Shown here one piece after another: positions 56,870-64,000 of a stretch of DNA of 64,000 bases (positions are counted from its first letter, which is position 1; every line of letters begins with the position of its first letter). The DNA comes from Desulfosporosinus hippei DSM 8344 (lineage in GTDB: Bacteria; Bacillota; Desulfitobacteriia; Desulfitobacteriales; Desulfitobacteriaceae). Under the pieces are notes generated by a model that searched no databases, had not been told where the DNA came from, and worked only from the letters and a program-made list of their open reading frames with translations. The stretch is from positions 62,001 through 126,000 of the forward strand of contig NZ_FNCP01000006.1 of the NCBI RefSeq assembly GCF_900100785.1, in the 5' to 3' direction. Both the position numbers and the translations under genes were made by a program.

Positions 56870-57157
56870 ATGAAAGCGTATGAATTACTTTATATCATTC
56901 GTCCAGACTTGGATGAAGAGGCAACTACGGCACTTGTAGATCGTTTAGCCGGGCTCGTTGCTAGCAATGGCGGAGCTAACTTAACGGTTGAAAAGTGGGG
57001 TAAACGTCGGTTAGCCTATGAAATTGATGATTACAAAGAGGGCCAATATATCCTTATGAATTTCGAAGGTGAAGGCCGTACATCTCAAGAAATTGAGCGG
57101 GTTATGAAAATATCCGACGATGTAATCCGTTTCTTAACCGTTAGAAAAGACGACTAA
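56870..57157 (+). CDS. rpsF: 30S ribosomal protein S6
   Basis: 95 aa, ferredoxin-like fold. MKAYELLYIIRPDLDEEATTAL, WGKRRLAYEIDDYKEGQYILMNF and IERVMKISDDVIRFLTVR are diagnostic. Binds 16S rRNA with S18. First gene of rpsF-ssb-rpsR. Confidence 0.98.
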   Translation: MKAYELLYIIRPDLDEEATTALVDRLAGLVASNGGANLTVEKWGKRRLAYEIDDYKEGQYILMNFEGEGRTSQEIERVMKISDDVIRFLTVRKDD

Positions 57158-57175
57158 TAGAGCGGGGGGGCATAT

Positions 57176-57586
57176 ATGTTAAATCGTGTCATCTTGATAG
57201 GCCGTTTGACGAAAGACCCCGAATTGCGATACACCCCAACAGGTGTAGCGGTTGCGAATTTTACATTAGCAATTGATCGCAATTATAAGAATTCTCAAGG
57301 GGAAAGAGATACCGACTTTATTAATTGCGTGGTTTATCGGCAGCTTGCTGAACTCTGTGCTAATTATTTAGCTAAGGGTAAACTGGCATCAGTTGATGGT
57401 CGAATTCAGGTGCGTTCGTACACTGGACAAGATGGTCAAAAGCGCTGGGTAACAGAGGTTATTGCTGAAGATGTTCGTTTCCTAAGTCCGAAAGACAGTG
57501 GAGGCGGAAGCGCAGAATCGAGATCCTCTGGAGGAAATAGTTCCTTTGGACATGAAGTAAATTTGGATGATGACATCCCATTCTAA
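57176..57586 (+). CDS. ssb: Single-stranded DNA-binding protein
   Basis: 136 aa. OB-fold (1-105): [56 protein letters not shown]. Gly/Ser-rich linker and acidic tip DDDIPF, the hub for replication and repair partners. Shorter linker than B. subtilis SsbA but complete. Confidence 0.98.
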   Translation: MLNRVILIGRLTKDPELRYTPTGVAVANFTLAIDRNYKNSQGERDTDFINCVVYRQLAELCANYLAKGKLASVDGRIQVRSYTGQDGQKRWVTEVIAEDVRFLSPKDSGGGSAESRSSGGNSSFGHEVNLDDDIPF

Positions 57587-57606
57587 TAGGGAAGGGGAGA
57601 ATTAGT

Positions 57607-57837
57607 ATGAAACGTGAACGCGGACGTCGCCCACGCAAGCGGGTGTGCAGTTTTTGTGTAGATAAAGTTGAGTCAATGGATTACAAAGAGACACATAAAA
57701 TTCGTAAATACGTTACGGATCGTGGTAAGATATTACCTCGTCGTATTTCAGGAAACTGCGCTATGCATCAGCGCCAAGTAACATTGGCCATCAAACGGGC
57801 TCGCAGTATTGCTTTATTGCCATATAGTGTAGAGTAG
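57607..57837 (+). CDS. rpsR: 30S ribosomal protein S18
   Basis: 76 aa, basic. [19 protein letters not shown]-type core ([26 protein letters not shown]) and [13 protein letters not shown]. It carries the CxxC and a third Cys typical of zinc-type (C+) S18. Ends the rpsF operon; terminator follows. Confidence 0.98.
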   Translation: MKRERGRRPRKRVCSFCVDKVESMDYKETHKIRKYVTDRGKILPRRISGNCAMHQRQVTLAIKRARSIALLPYSVE

Positions 57838-57839
57838 AA

Positions 57840-57870
57840 GAAAGGGAGCGAGAGCTCCCTTTTGTATTTT
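57840..57870 (+). terminator. Terminator of rpsF-ssb-rpsR
   Basis: AAAGGGAGC and GCTCCCTTT pair around GAGA, followed by a T-rich tail (TTGTATTTTT). Confidence 0.9.
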
Positions 57871-58108
57871 TGCCTTATACCCTTAACATTGTTGTGCAAT
57901 GGTTAAATTTTCATTAATCAGAACTGCAGGAGATTTATAGGTTTATCACGAACTGTATCTGGTAGGCATGGTTTGTATTCTCTGACAGTTTTTGCAGATT
58001 GTGAACTGTTGCAGCCTAAGCTGAGATGAGAATTATGCAGAGCATGGAACTCCTACTTAGACAGAAGTAGGGGCCTCTGAAATGGATGGAGATTAGGAGG
58101 GGGCATCT

Positions 58109-58417
58109 CTGGATATTGAAGTAGATGTGGTTAAAGGATTAAAAGCTATTGATGAACTAAAGGTTAATCTAATTCAGGCACAGTGGCTTGTTCATCATGG
58201 AACTTTAAGTGGATCTGAGGATGAAATGATTCAGGGTTTAGCTGATCTTGTAGGAATGAGTTATTTGTTAGCCAGAAGATTAGGTTTTGATTTTTCAAGG
58301 CTTGATCGTATGTTATTGCAACGTTTAGACAGTTTAAAGATCACGGATGAAATGTGTCTTGAAAAGCAATGGGGAGATTTGAGCTTATTATTAAGCTACT
58401 TAGCTCCCGAGGACTAA
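58109..58417 (+). CDS. MazG-like family protein
   Basis: About 102 aa, all helical. Matches the small MazG-like group of Clostridia (KGLKAIDELKVNLIQAQWL then GLADLVGMSYLLARRLGFDFSRLD). It lacks the full EExxE metal motif of true MazG, so enzyme activity is doubtful. Start: AGGAGG at 58095-58100 sits 8 nt before a CTG at 58109, giving M-DIEVDVVKG; the first standard start, GTG at 58127, is 26 nt from that site. A CTG start is therefore likely. Confidence 0.8.
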   Translation: MDIEVDVVKGLKAIDELKVNLIQAQWLVHHGTLSGSEDEMIQGLADLVGMSYLLARRLGFDFSRLDRMLLQRLDSLKITDEMCLEKQWGDLSLLLSYLAPED

Positions 58418-58441
58418 CTTTAATGGGGAAAGTTGGAGATA

Positions 58442-59377
58442 ATGTTTATTAGTGATGAAATGGCACAAGATTATTTGGCCAGAGGAATTCTGATGACCTT
58501 TCCGGTTGTGGGAATCGCTATGGGAACCTGGGGATTTTTTTGGGAAGTATTTTTATTGTTTAGTGTATTTATCGTAGGTCGTCGCAAAGGAATACTTACT
58601 GCCTCCATCTTTTTAACCCTTGGCTATATCGCCGCCTTGCTTGTCTATCGGGTAAACGCAATTAATTATCTAGGCTTCGTACCTCTGGCAGGTTTGCTGG
58701 GAGTTTTCGGCTGGCAAAAGGGATGGCCTGTTCGGGTGAATTTTTTTTGGAGTGCTGTCTTGGCAGGAACCTTAGGAGTAGCCCAGACCCTACCTTTTAT
58801 TGTGCATGGAATTGATGCTAATACCGCAAGTGCTATGATCAATACAACCATAGAACAATACCAAGCATCCGGTATGCTGGAGATTATGGGTCAGCAAGGG
58901 ATAAACGAGGTGCAGATCCGAGATATTTTGCAACAGGGAATTGAGATTTATGCTTTAGTCATTCCGAGTATAGCAGCGATTTTAGCGATTATTGAATTCG
59001 GTTTTGTTTTTTATTTTGTGAGACGCCTTTTTAGAAAGGATTTAGTATGGGTTCCGTTTACTCATTGGCGTCTTCCCTGGTACTCAGTTTGGGGTGCAGT
59101 TTTGGGAATTGCTTGTTATCTCTTAGGGGATCAATTCTCTTGGGCTTTTATCCGGGGGCTAGGGATTAATCTTATGGTTGTTTATGGGGCCTTAACCCTT
59201 GTCTTAGGAATTTGTGCCTACCTTTTTCTGTTACAATCACCGAAAATTCCCAGGATCCTTAAATGGGTGTTAATTTTATTGAATTTAATTTATTTCATGT
59301 TTAGCTTTGTGAGCATTATTATATTTGGATTGTTTGATCTAGTTGTGAATTTCCGTCGTCTACCGGAAGAATCATAA
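58442..59377 (+). CDS. DUF2232 (YybS-like) membrane protein
   Basis: 311 aa, about eight hydrophobic helices; N-terminal [22 protein letters not shown] and a central loop followed by [22 protein letters not shown]. Function unknown; usually just before rplI and a dnaB-type gene in Firmicutes (yybS-yybT-rplI-dnaC in B. subtilis). The GdpP (YybT) phosphodiesterase gene that normally lies between is absent here. ATG at 58442 or TTG at 58433. Confidence 0.85.
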   Translation: MFISDEMAQDYLARGILMTFPVVGIAMGTWGFFWEVFLLFSVFIVGRRKGILTASIFLTLGYIAALLVYRVNAINYLGFVPLAGLLGVFGWQKGWPVRVNFFWSAVLAGTLGVAQTLPFIVHGIDANTASAMINTTIEQYQASGMLEIMGQQGINEVQIRDILQQGIEIYALVIPSIAAILAIIEFGFVFYFVRRLFRKDLVWVPFTHWRLPWYSVWGAVLGIACYLLGDQFSWAFIRGLGINLMVVYGALTLVLGICAYLFLLQSPKIPRILKWVLILLNLIYFMFSFVSIIIFGLFDLVVNFRRLPEES

Positions 59378-59390
59378 AGGGGGAGCTTTC

Positions 59391-59837
59391 ATGAAGGTAA
59401 TTCTTCAAGCTGATGTAAAAGGAACCGGCAAAAAAGGACAGATCTTAGAGGTTGCAGATGGATATGCAAGAAATTTTCTATTCCCGAAAAAATTAGCTGT
59501 TGAAGCTACGACAGGTAATATTAACGATATTTCTCATAAAAAGGCTGTTGAAGAGCGACGTAAATTAAAAGAAAAAGAAGATGCTGTTTTATTAGGGAAT
59601 AAATTAAGTACCTTCAAAGTAGAAGTAAAAACAAAAACCGGTGAAGGCGGCCGTTTGTTTGGCTCAGTAACCAGTAAAGAGATTGCCGATGCCTTAAAAA
59701 AACAGCATGGTGTGGAAATAGATAAACGGAAGTTAGATCTGAAAGAACCGATTAAAGCTCTTGGCAGTTATGAAGTTAATGTGAAGGTTCATCCTGAGGT
59801 TATTGCTAAGCTTCAGGTACATGTAAGCTCAATCTAA
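59391..59837 (+). CDS. rplI: 50S ribosomal protein L9
   Basis: 148 aa. N-domain [36 protein letters not shown], a long linking helix ([20 protein letters not shown]), and C-domain [21 protein letters not shown]. Normal length. AAGGGGGAGC precedes the ATG. Confidence 0.98.
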   Translation: MKVILQADVKGTGKKGQILEVADGYARNFLFPKKLAVEATTGNINDISHKKAVEERRKLKEKEDAVLLGNKLSTFKVEVKTKTGEGGRLFGSVTSKEIADALKKQHGVEIDKRKLDLKEPIKALGSYEVNVKVHPEVIAKLQVHVSSI

Positions 59838-59889
59838 AATCGATTTCAACTGATATCAAATAATCTGTTCTCGTGAAAGGGGACCCCTA

Positions 59890-61797
59890 ATGAAAGGGAT
59901 TTTGACAAAATGGTTAAATCAAGCAAATCACGGAGACCGGTTACAAGATGAGGAAGAGTGGAGTCGGGAAGTTGAAGCACTTTATGTGTTGCTTTCAAAT
60001 TATTATGGAACTGATAAGCTAGTCCTTAAGGCCAGTCGCTTGGAGGCACTGGCGCTGATGCGCTCGGATATACTGACTGAGCGTGTTGCAGGATTAAAGA
60101 AAATTGTCTCTGATGATCCGACGGATCAAAGGATACCAAAGCTGCAAGAAATACCCCAATTCCTAGATGAAGTTGAAGAGCAAATTGCAGACCTTATTGC
60201 ACGGCGTGCTGTTGAAGATCGTCTGGAACGTGTAGTTTCCGAGAAGATGCAAGAACGGCATGAGGATTACGTCAAAGAGATTAAAATGAATGTGCTTAAA
60301 GAAACTACTGGGCCCGAGAATGCCCAAACTCTAAAAAAGTTAGCTATTCTGGAAAAGATGAATACTATTTCACTTAAACGCTCCGCTATTGATGTACTCC
60401 GTCCTCAGGCTGTAGAAGAAATTGTTGGGCAGGAGGCTGCCGTACAGGCTCTCCTAGCAAAGTTGGCGACACCCTATCCTCAACATATGATTATTTATGG
60501 CCCTCCTGGAGTAGGCAAAACATCTGCGGCTAGGGTTGCTTTGGAGACAGTCAAGAAGCGCTCCTTTTCTCCTTTTTCTAAGGATGCTCCCTTTGTTGAA
60601 GTGGATGGAACAACCTTAAGGTGGGATCCTCGGGATGTAACTAACCCTCTCTTAGGTTCCGTACACGATCCAATCTATCAAGGTGCCAAGCATGACTTAG
60701 CAGATACAGGTATTCCTGAACCGAAAATGGGCTTAGTAAGCGATGCTCATGGAGGGATTCTTTTTATCGATGAAATTGGAGAAATGGATCCTTTGCTTTT
60801 GAATAAGCTTCTTAAAGTGCTTGAAGATAAGCGGGCGTTTTTTGATTCCTCTTACTATGATCCTGGTAATGTGCAGATACCACAATGGATTAAGAAGCTT
60901 TTTGATGAGGGGGCTCCGGCAGATTTTGTGCTCATTGGAGCCACCACCCGGGATCCTGGCGAGCTTAATCCAGCCCTGCGTTCACGCTGCTCTGAGGTAT
61001 TCTTTGTCCCTTTGGAACCGAAAGATGTCCAAAGAATTATTTACCAGGCAGGTGAAAAGCTGGGTGTAATTTTAGACGACAATGTTCCGGAGATAATTAG
61101 TGAATACGTCATTGAGGGTAGGAAGGCCAATAGTATTTTGACAGATGCCTATGGTCTAGCTAGGTATCGTAACCCGGATCAAGAGCAAGTAAGAGTGACA
61201 AGCGCAGATGTTTATGAGGTTCTGCGATCTGCCCGGCTTACCCCTTTTATTTTCCGTAAGGTTCAAAGCAATGTGGAAATTGGCAGAGTGTTAGGACTGG
61301 GAGTAGCAGGCTTTTTGGGTTCTGTTTTGGAGATTGAGGCGATTACCTTTACAGGCTTAGAGGGTAAAGGGACCATTCGATTTAATGAAACAGCAGGAAG
61401 TATGGCCAGGGATGCTGTCTTTAATGCAGCCGCTGTTATTCGTGACCTTACAGGGGAAGATATCCGGAATTATGATGTTCATGTTAATGTAATTGGTGGG
61501 GCGAAGATTGATGGTCCTTCAGCTGGACTGGCAACCACCCTAGCCATTTATAGTGCTTTAAAAAAACAGCCTCTTCGACAGGATGTTGCTGTGACAGGTG
61601 AGATTTCCATCCAAGGCAAAGTTAAACCCGTTGGCGGCATTTATGAAAAGATTTTCGGTGCTAAGCAGGTTGAAGTTCGAAAAGTTTTAATTCCATTTGA
61701 AAATATGGCGGATGTACCGCAAAGTTTACAAGGAATAGAAGTTGTAGCGGTCAGTACGATTGAAGAGGCAATGAGCCACATTTTTATTCAAGATTAA
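59890..61797 (+). CDS. lonC: Lon-family ATP-dependent protease LonC
   Basis: 635 aa. N-terminal helical region (about 1-165), AAA+ module with Walker A GPPGVGKT (near 203-210) and Walker B ILFIDEIGEMDP, and a C-terminal Lon S16 protease domain with nucleophile Ser in DGPSAGLA and catalytic Lys in GGIYEKIFGAKQ. This is the Clostridia LonC type, without the N-terminal substrate domain of classical Lon. GAAAGGGGACC precedes the ATG. Placed between rplI and dnaB. Confidence 0.93.
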   Translation: MKGILTKWLNQANHGDRLQDEEEWSREVEALYVLLSNYYGTDKLVLKASRLEALALMRSDILTERVAGLKKIVSDDPTDQRIPKLQEIPQFLDEVEEQIADLIARRAVEDRLERVVSEKMQERHEDYVKEIKMNVLKETTGPENAQTLKKLAILEKMNTISLKRSAIDVLRPQAVEEIVGQEAAVQALLAKLATPYPQHMIIYGPPGVGKTSAARVALETVKKRSFSPFSKDAPFVEVDGTTLRWDPRDVTNPLLGSVHDPIYQGAKHDLADTGIPEPKMGLVSDAHGGILFIDEIGEMDPLLLNKLLKVLEDKRAFFDSSYYDPGNVQIPQWIKKLFDEGAPADFVLIGATTRDPGELNPALRSRCSEVFFVPLEPKDVQRIIYQAGEKLGVILDDNVPEIISEYVIEGRKANSILTDAYGLARYRNPDQEQVRVTSADVYEVLRSARLTPFIFRKVQSNVEIGRVLGLGVAGFLGSVLEIEAITFTGLEGKGTIRFNETAGSMARDAVFNAAAVIRDLTGEDIRNYDVHVNVIGGAKIDGPSAGLATTLAIYSALKKQPLRQDVAVTGEISIQGKVKPVGGIYEKIFGAKQVEVRKVLIPFENMADVPQSLQGIEVVAVSTIEEAMSHIFIQD

Positions 61798-61888
61798 AAG
61801 TTATAACTTTTCCCAAAGGCCCTTTTACTTTCTTTTATTTGCAGGGATTCTTGGCATCAATGCCGATTAGAACCGGAGGAGAGAGAAT

Positions 61889-63223
61889 ATGGAACTCATA
61901 AAAGTTCCACCACAGAATTTAGAGGCCGAACAAGCGGTCTTAGGGGCAATGATGCTTGAACCGGAGGCTGGAAGTGCGGTCTTTGAGATGCTTCAACCGG
62001 ATGACTTTTATCGAGACAATCACCGTTTAATGTTTTCAGCAATTCGCGATCTCTCGGAAAAGGGGGATCCGGTTGACCTGGTCAGTGTTGCTGAGGCTTT
62101 ACACCGCCAAGGGCGATTGGAACAAGTCGGTGGCATAACCACAATTTCTGAAATTGCCCGTTCCGTTCCTACTGCGGCAAATGTCGAATATTATGCGCGG
62201 ATCGTTTCGGAAAAATCCCTTCTTCGTCAGCTTATTCGGGCAACTAGCAGTATTCTGGAACGGGGCTATGAGCCAGGGGAAGAAGCCCATTCCCTATTAG
62301 AAGAAGCAGAAAAACTGATTCTGGATCTTTCCAGACAACGAGTTAAAGATGGGTTTAGTGCGATTCGGGATGTTTTGTTAGATACTTTTGAAAAAATTGA
62401 GCATCTTTACGCTAATAAAGGAAATCTCACAGGTGTTCCTACTTTTTTCACCGAGTTAGACAGAATGACCTCCGGATGGCAGCCTTCAGATTTAGTGATT
62501 ATTGCAGCGAGACCTTCAATGGGTAAAACGGCCATGGTACTAAATATGGCCCAAAATGCTTCAGTTCGAGCTAAGGTGCCTGTGGCAATTTTTAGTTTAG
62601 AAATGTCTAAGGAACAGTTAGTTCAACGAATGCTCTGCGGAGAGGCTATGGTCGACCAACAACGTGTAAGGACGGGAGATCTATTAGATGCGGATTGGCC
62701 TAAGTTGACCCGGGCAGTGGGGCCGCTCTCTGATGCGCCAATCTTTATTGATGATACCGTTGGTATTTCCTTGGCGGAGCTTCGTTCAAAGTCTCGGAGA
62801 CTAAAGACGGAGCACAATTTAGGGATGATAATTATTGATTACCTTCAGCTCTTGTCGGTTGGAAAAAAATCTGAGAGCCGACAGCAGGAAGTTGCCCAGA
62901 TCTCCAGATCGCTTAAGGGTCTGGCTCGTGAACTTAAAGTACCGGTCATTGCTTTGTCTCAGCTTAATCGAGGAGTTGAACAACGCCAAGATAAGCGACC
63001 AATTATGTCAGATTTGCTAGAGTCAGGGGCAATTGAAGCAGATGCGGATGTGATTTCATTTATTTATCGAGATGAGTATTATCATCCGGAGTCAGAGAAA
63101 AAGGGAATTGCGGAATTGATTATTGCAAAACACCGGAATGGCCCGGTAGGTACCGTTGAGTTAGGTTTTCTTAAAGAGTTCACTAAGTTTGTGAATCTTG
63201 ATCGACAACATCAAAGTGCTTAA
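61889..63223 (+). CDS. dnaB: Replicative DNA helicase
   Basis: 444 aa. N-domain PPQNLEAEQAVLGAMMLE, linker, RecA-like domain with Walker A ARPSMGKTAM (near 208-217), IIIDYLQLL, LSQLNRGVEQR and SDLLESGAIEADADVI. Called DnaC in B. subtilis. CGGAGGAGAG precedes the ATG. Unwinds DNA ahead of the forks started at the origin in this window. Confidence 0.98.
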   Translation: MELIKVPPQNLEAEQAVLGAMMLEPEAGSAVFEMLQPDDFYRDNHRLMFSAIRDLSEKGDPVDLVSVAEALHRQGRLEQVGGITTISEIARSVPTAANVEYYARIVSEKSLLRQLIRATSSILERGYEPGEEAHSLLEEAEKLILDLSRQRVKDGFSAIRDVLLDTFEKIEHLYANKGNLTGVPTFFTELDRMTSGWQPSDLVIIAARPSMGKTAMVLNMAQNASVRAKVPVAIFSLEMSKEQLVQRMLCGEAMVDQQRVRTGDLLDADWPKLTRAVGPLSDAPIFIDDTVGISLAELRSKSRRLKTEHNLGMIIIDYLQLLSVGKKSESRQQEVAQISRSLKGLARELKVPVIALSQLNRGVEQRQDKRPIMSDLLESGAIEADADVISFIYRDEYYHPESEKKGIAELIIAKHRNGPVGTVELGFLKEFTKFVNLDRQHQSA

Positions 63224-63233
63224 GTCATATTTT

Positions 63234-63261
63234 CCCTTGCGAATTTTAGCAAGGGTTTTTT
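63234..63261 (+). terminator. Terminator of dnaB
   Basis: CCCTTGC and GCAAGGG pair around an 8-nt loop, followed by T6. Confidence 0.9.
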
Positions 63262-63340
63262 GTGTGTTTTTATGATAAATTAGTGAAGTCGAAATGTCGA
63301 ATGTTTTATGTATTTTTTAGATTAATGTTCGACAATTGGA

Positions 63341-63369
63341 TTGACAATGAGAGGCTGGATTGTTAAGAT
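63341..63369 (+). promoter_or_regulatory. Promoter of the terminal FAD-oxidoreductase gene
   Basis: TTGACA (63341-63346), 17-bp spacer, TAAGAT (63364-63369). An inverted repeat TGTCGAA (63295-63301)/TTCGACA (63328-63334) lies just upstream and could bind a regulator. Confidence 0.7.
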
Positions 63370-63434
63370 AAAATTGTTTGCGAATGTGGTTATTTATAAT
63401 TCTAAAAATTAACGGCTCTTAGGAGGGAAAACCA

Positions 63435-64000
63435 TTGAAACATAATGTTGATGTCTTAATTATCGGAGCCGGTCCGGCCGGAATTTTTACGGCCTTAGAG
63501 TTAACGAAGCATAATAAGGATCTGAAAATTCTAATTGTTGATAATGGGCGAAGTATTGAAAAGCGAAAGTGTCCTGCGCGTACTACAGGAGTTTGCGGAG
63601 GCTGTAATCCTTGTGCTATTACCAGAGGGTGGTCGGGCGCAGGAGCTTTCAGTGATGGAAAGTTGTCTCTAAGTCCTGCAGTAGGCGGTCGTTTAGTTGA
63701 ATATATGAGAGAAGATCAAGCTCAAGATTTAATTGATTATGCCGATTCTATCTACAGACATTTCGGAGCTCAAGAAACAGTGTACGGCTTAGATAACCGT
63801 CGGGTTGAAGAGATTGAGTATGAAGCATCTCGTCACAATATTACCCTGATTCATTGCCCTGTTCGACATTTAGGAACAGAACTGGCTTACGATGTCCTCA
63901 AGGGTATGTATGAGCATCTTATGCAAAAGACCAATACAATTTTTTGGGAACTCGCTGAGGTAAAGAATATCCTTGCCGACTCGGAAGGTGCTATCGGTGC
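63435..64000 (+). CDS. FAD-dependent oxidoreductase, partial (C-terminus beyond window)
   Basis: The first 188 residues are present. A Rossmann FAD motif (VLIIGAGPAGIFTALEL, about 7-23) is followed by a Cys-rich block (KCPARTTGVCGGCNPC) and WSGAGAFSDGKLSLSPAVGG, the layout of the uncharacterised FAD-dependent dehydrogenases common in Clostridia. TTG start at 63435 with AGGAGGG upstream. Substrate unknown. Monocistronic start with its own promoter. Confidence 0.85.
   Translation, partial: MKHNVDVLIIGAGPAGIFTALELTKHNKDLKILIVDNGRSIEKRKCPARTTGVCGGCNPCAITRGWSGAGAFSDGKLSLSPAVGGRLVEYMREDQAQDLIDYADSIYRHFGAQETVYGLDNRRVEEIEYEASRHNITLIHCPVRHLGTELAYDVLKGMYEHLMQKTNTIFWELAEVKNILADSEGAIG

Overview
The window is the replication-origin region of a low-to-moderate G+C, endospore-forming, anaerobic Firmicute. 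Gene content and order (gerA-type operon, gin/csfB, bofA, recR, ybaB, dnaX, SRP RNA, tadA, serS, pdxTS, gyrAB, remB, recF, dnaN, dnaA | rpmH, rnpA, yidD, yidC, jag, mnmEG, rsmG, parAB) follow the Bacillus subtilis 0-degree region. The pyruvate:ferredoxin oxidoreductase, the selenocysteine genes (selB, selC) and the Clostridia-type families (DUF4446, MazG-like, LonC, VanW) point to Peptococcaceae/Desulfitobacteriaceae, most likely Desulfosporosinus or a close relative. The taxon is an inference from recall, not from a database search.

Replication diverges at about 26.5-28.7 kb. The origin is bipartite: a DnaA-box cluster lies upstream of dnaA (28.39-28.59 kb) and a second box cluster, with an AT-rich unwinding segment and DnaA-trio-like triplets, lies between dnaA and dnaN (26.74-26.93 kb). 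Left of it almost everything is on the minus strand, and right of it almost everything is on the plus strand, so genes are co-directional with replication. The exceptions are speD (plus, left arm), and yyaC and a 47-aa ORF (minus, right arm).

Left arm, from the window edge inward: partial Orn/Lys/Arg decarboxylase; Gin; a spore germination operon of order A-B-B-C with two tandem GerAB permeases; BofA; a large PFOR gene with a long structured leader; recR-ybaB-dnaX; SRP RNA; tRNA-Ser(GGA); speD; tRNA-Ser(CGA); tadA; tRNA-Arg(CCT), tRNA-Arg(TCG) and tRNA-Ser(TGA); serS; a 34-35 bp tandem repeat array; pdxT-pdxS; gyrA-gyrB; remB-recF-dnaN-dnaA. The YaaA S4-domain gene usual between dnaN and recF is missing.

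Right arm: rpmH-rnpA-yidD-yidC-jag; mnmE-mnmG-rsmG; a VanW/G5 wall-associated protein; parA-parB with a parS site in a 46-bp palindrome at the parB stop codon; a 1.1-kb non-coding, G+C-richer stretch with an inverted copy of the serS-side repeat and ending at a second parS; DUF554; DUF4446; YyaC; YkvI; selB; a branched-chain amino acid ABC operon (livK, terminator, livHMGF); an AcuB-like CBS/ACT protein; DUF2889 with a convergent 47-aa ORF; selC; CvpA; M18 aminopeptidase; MscS; DUF951; ychF; rpsF-ssb-rpsR; MazG-like; DUF2232; rplI; lonC; dnaB; and the start of an FAD-dependent oxidoreductase.

Most of the window is conserved housekeeping and sporulation DNA. The less explained parts are the dispersed palindrome-bearing repeats on both sides of oriC, the long parS palindromes, the PFOR leader, the leader and internal terminator of the liv operon, a probable CTG start and the small ORF opposite selC. 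I saw no CRISPR array, transposase or prophage.
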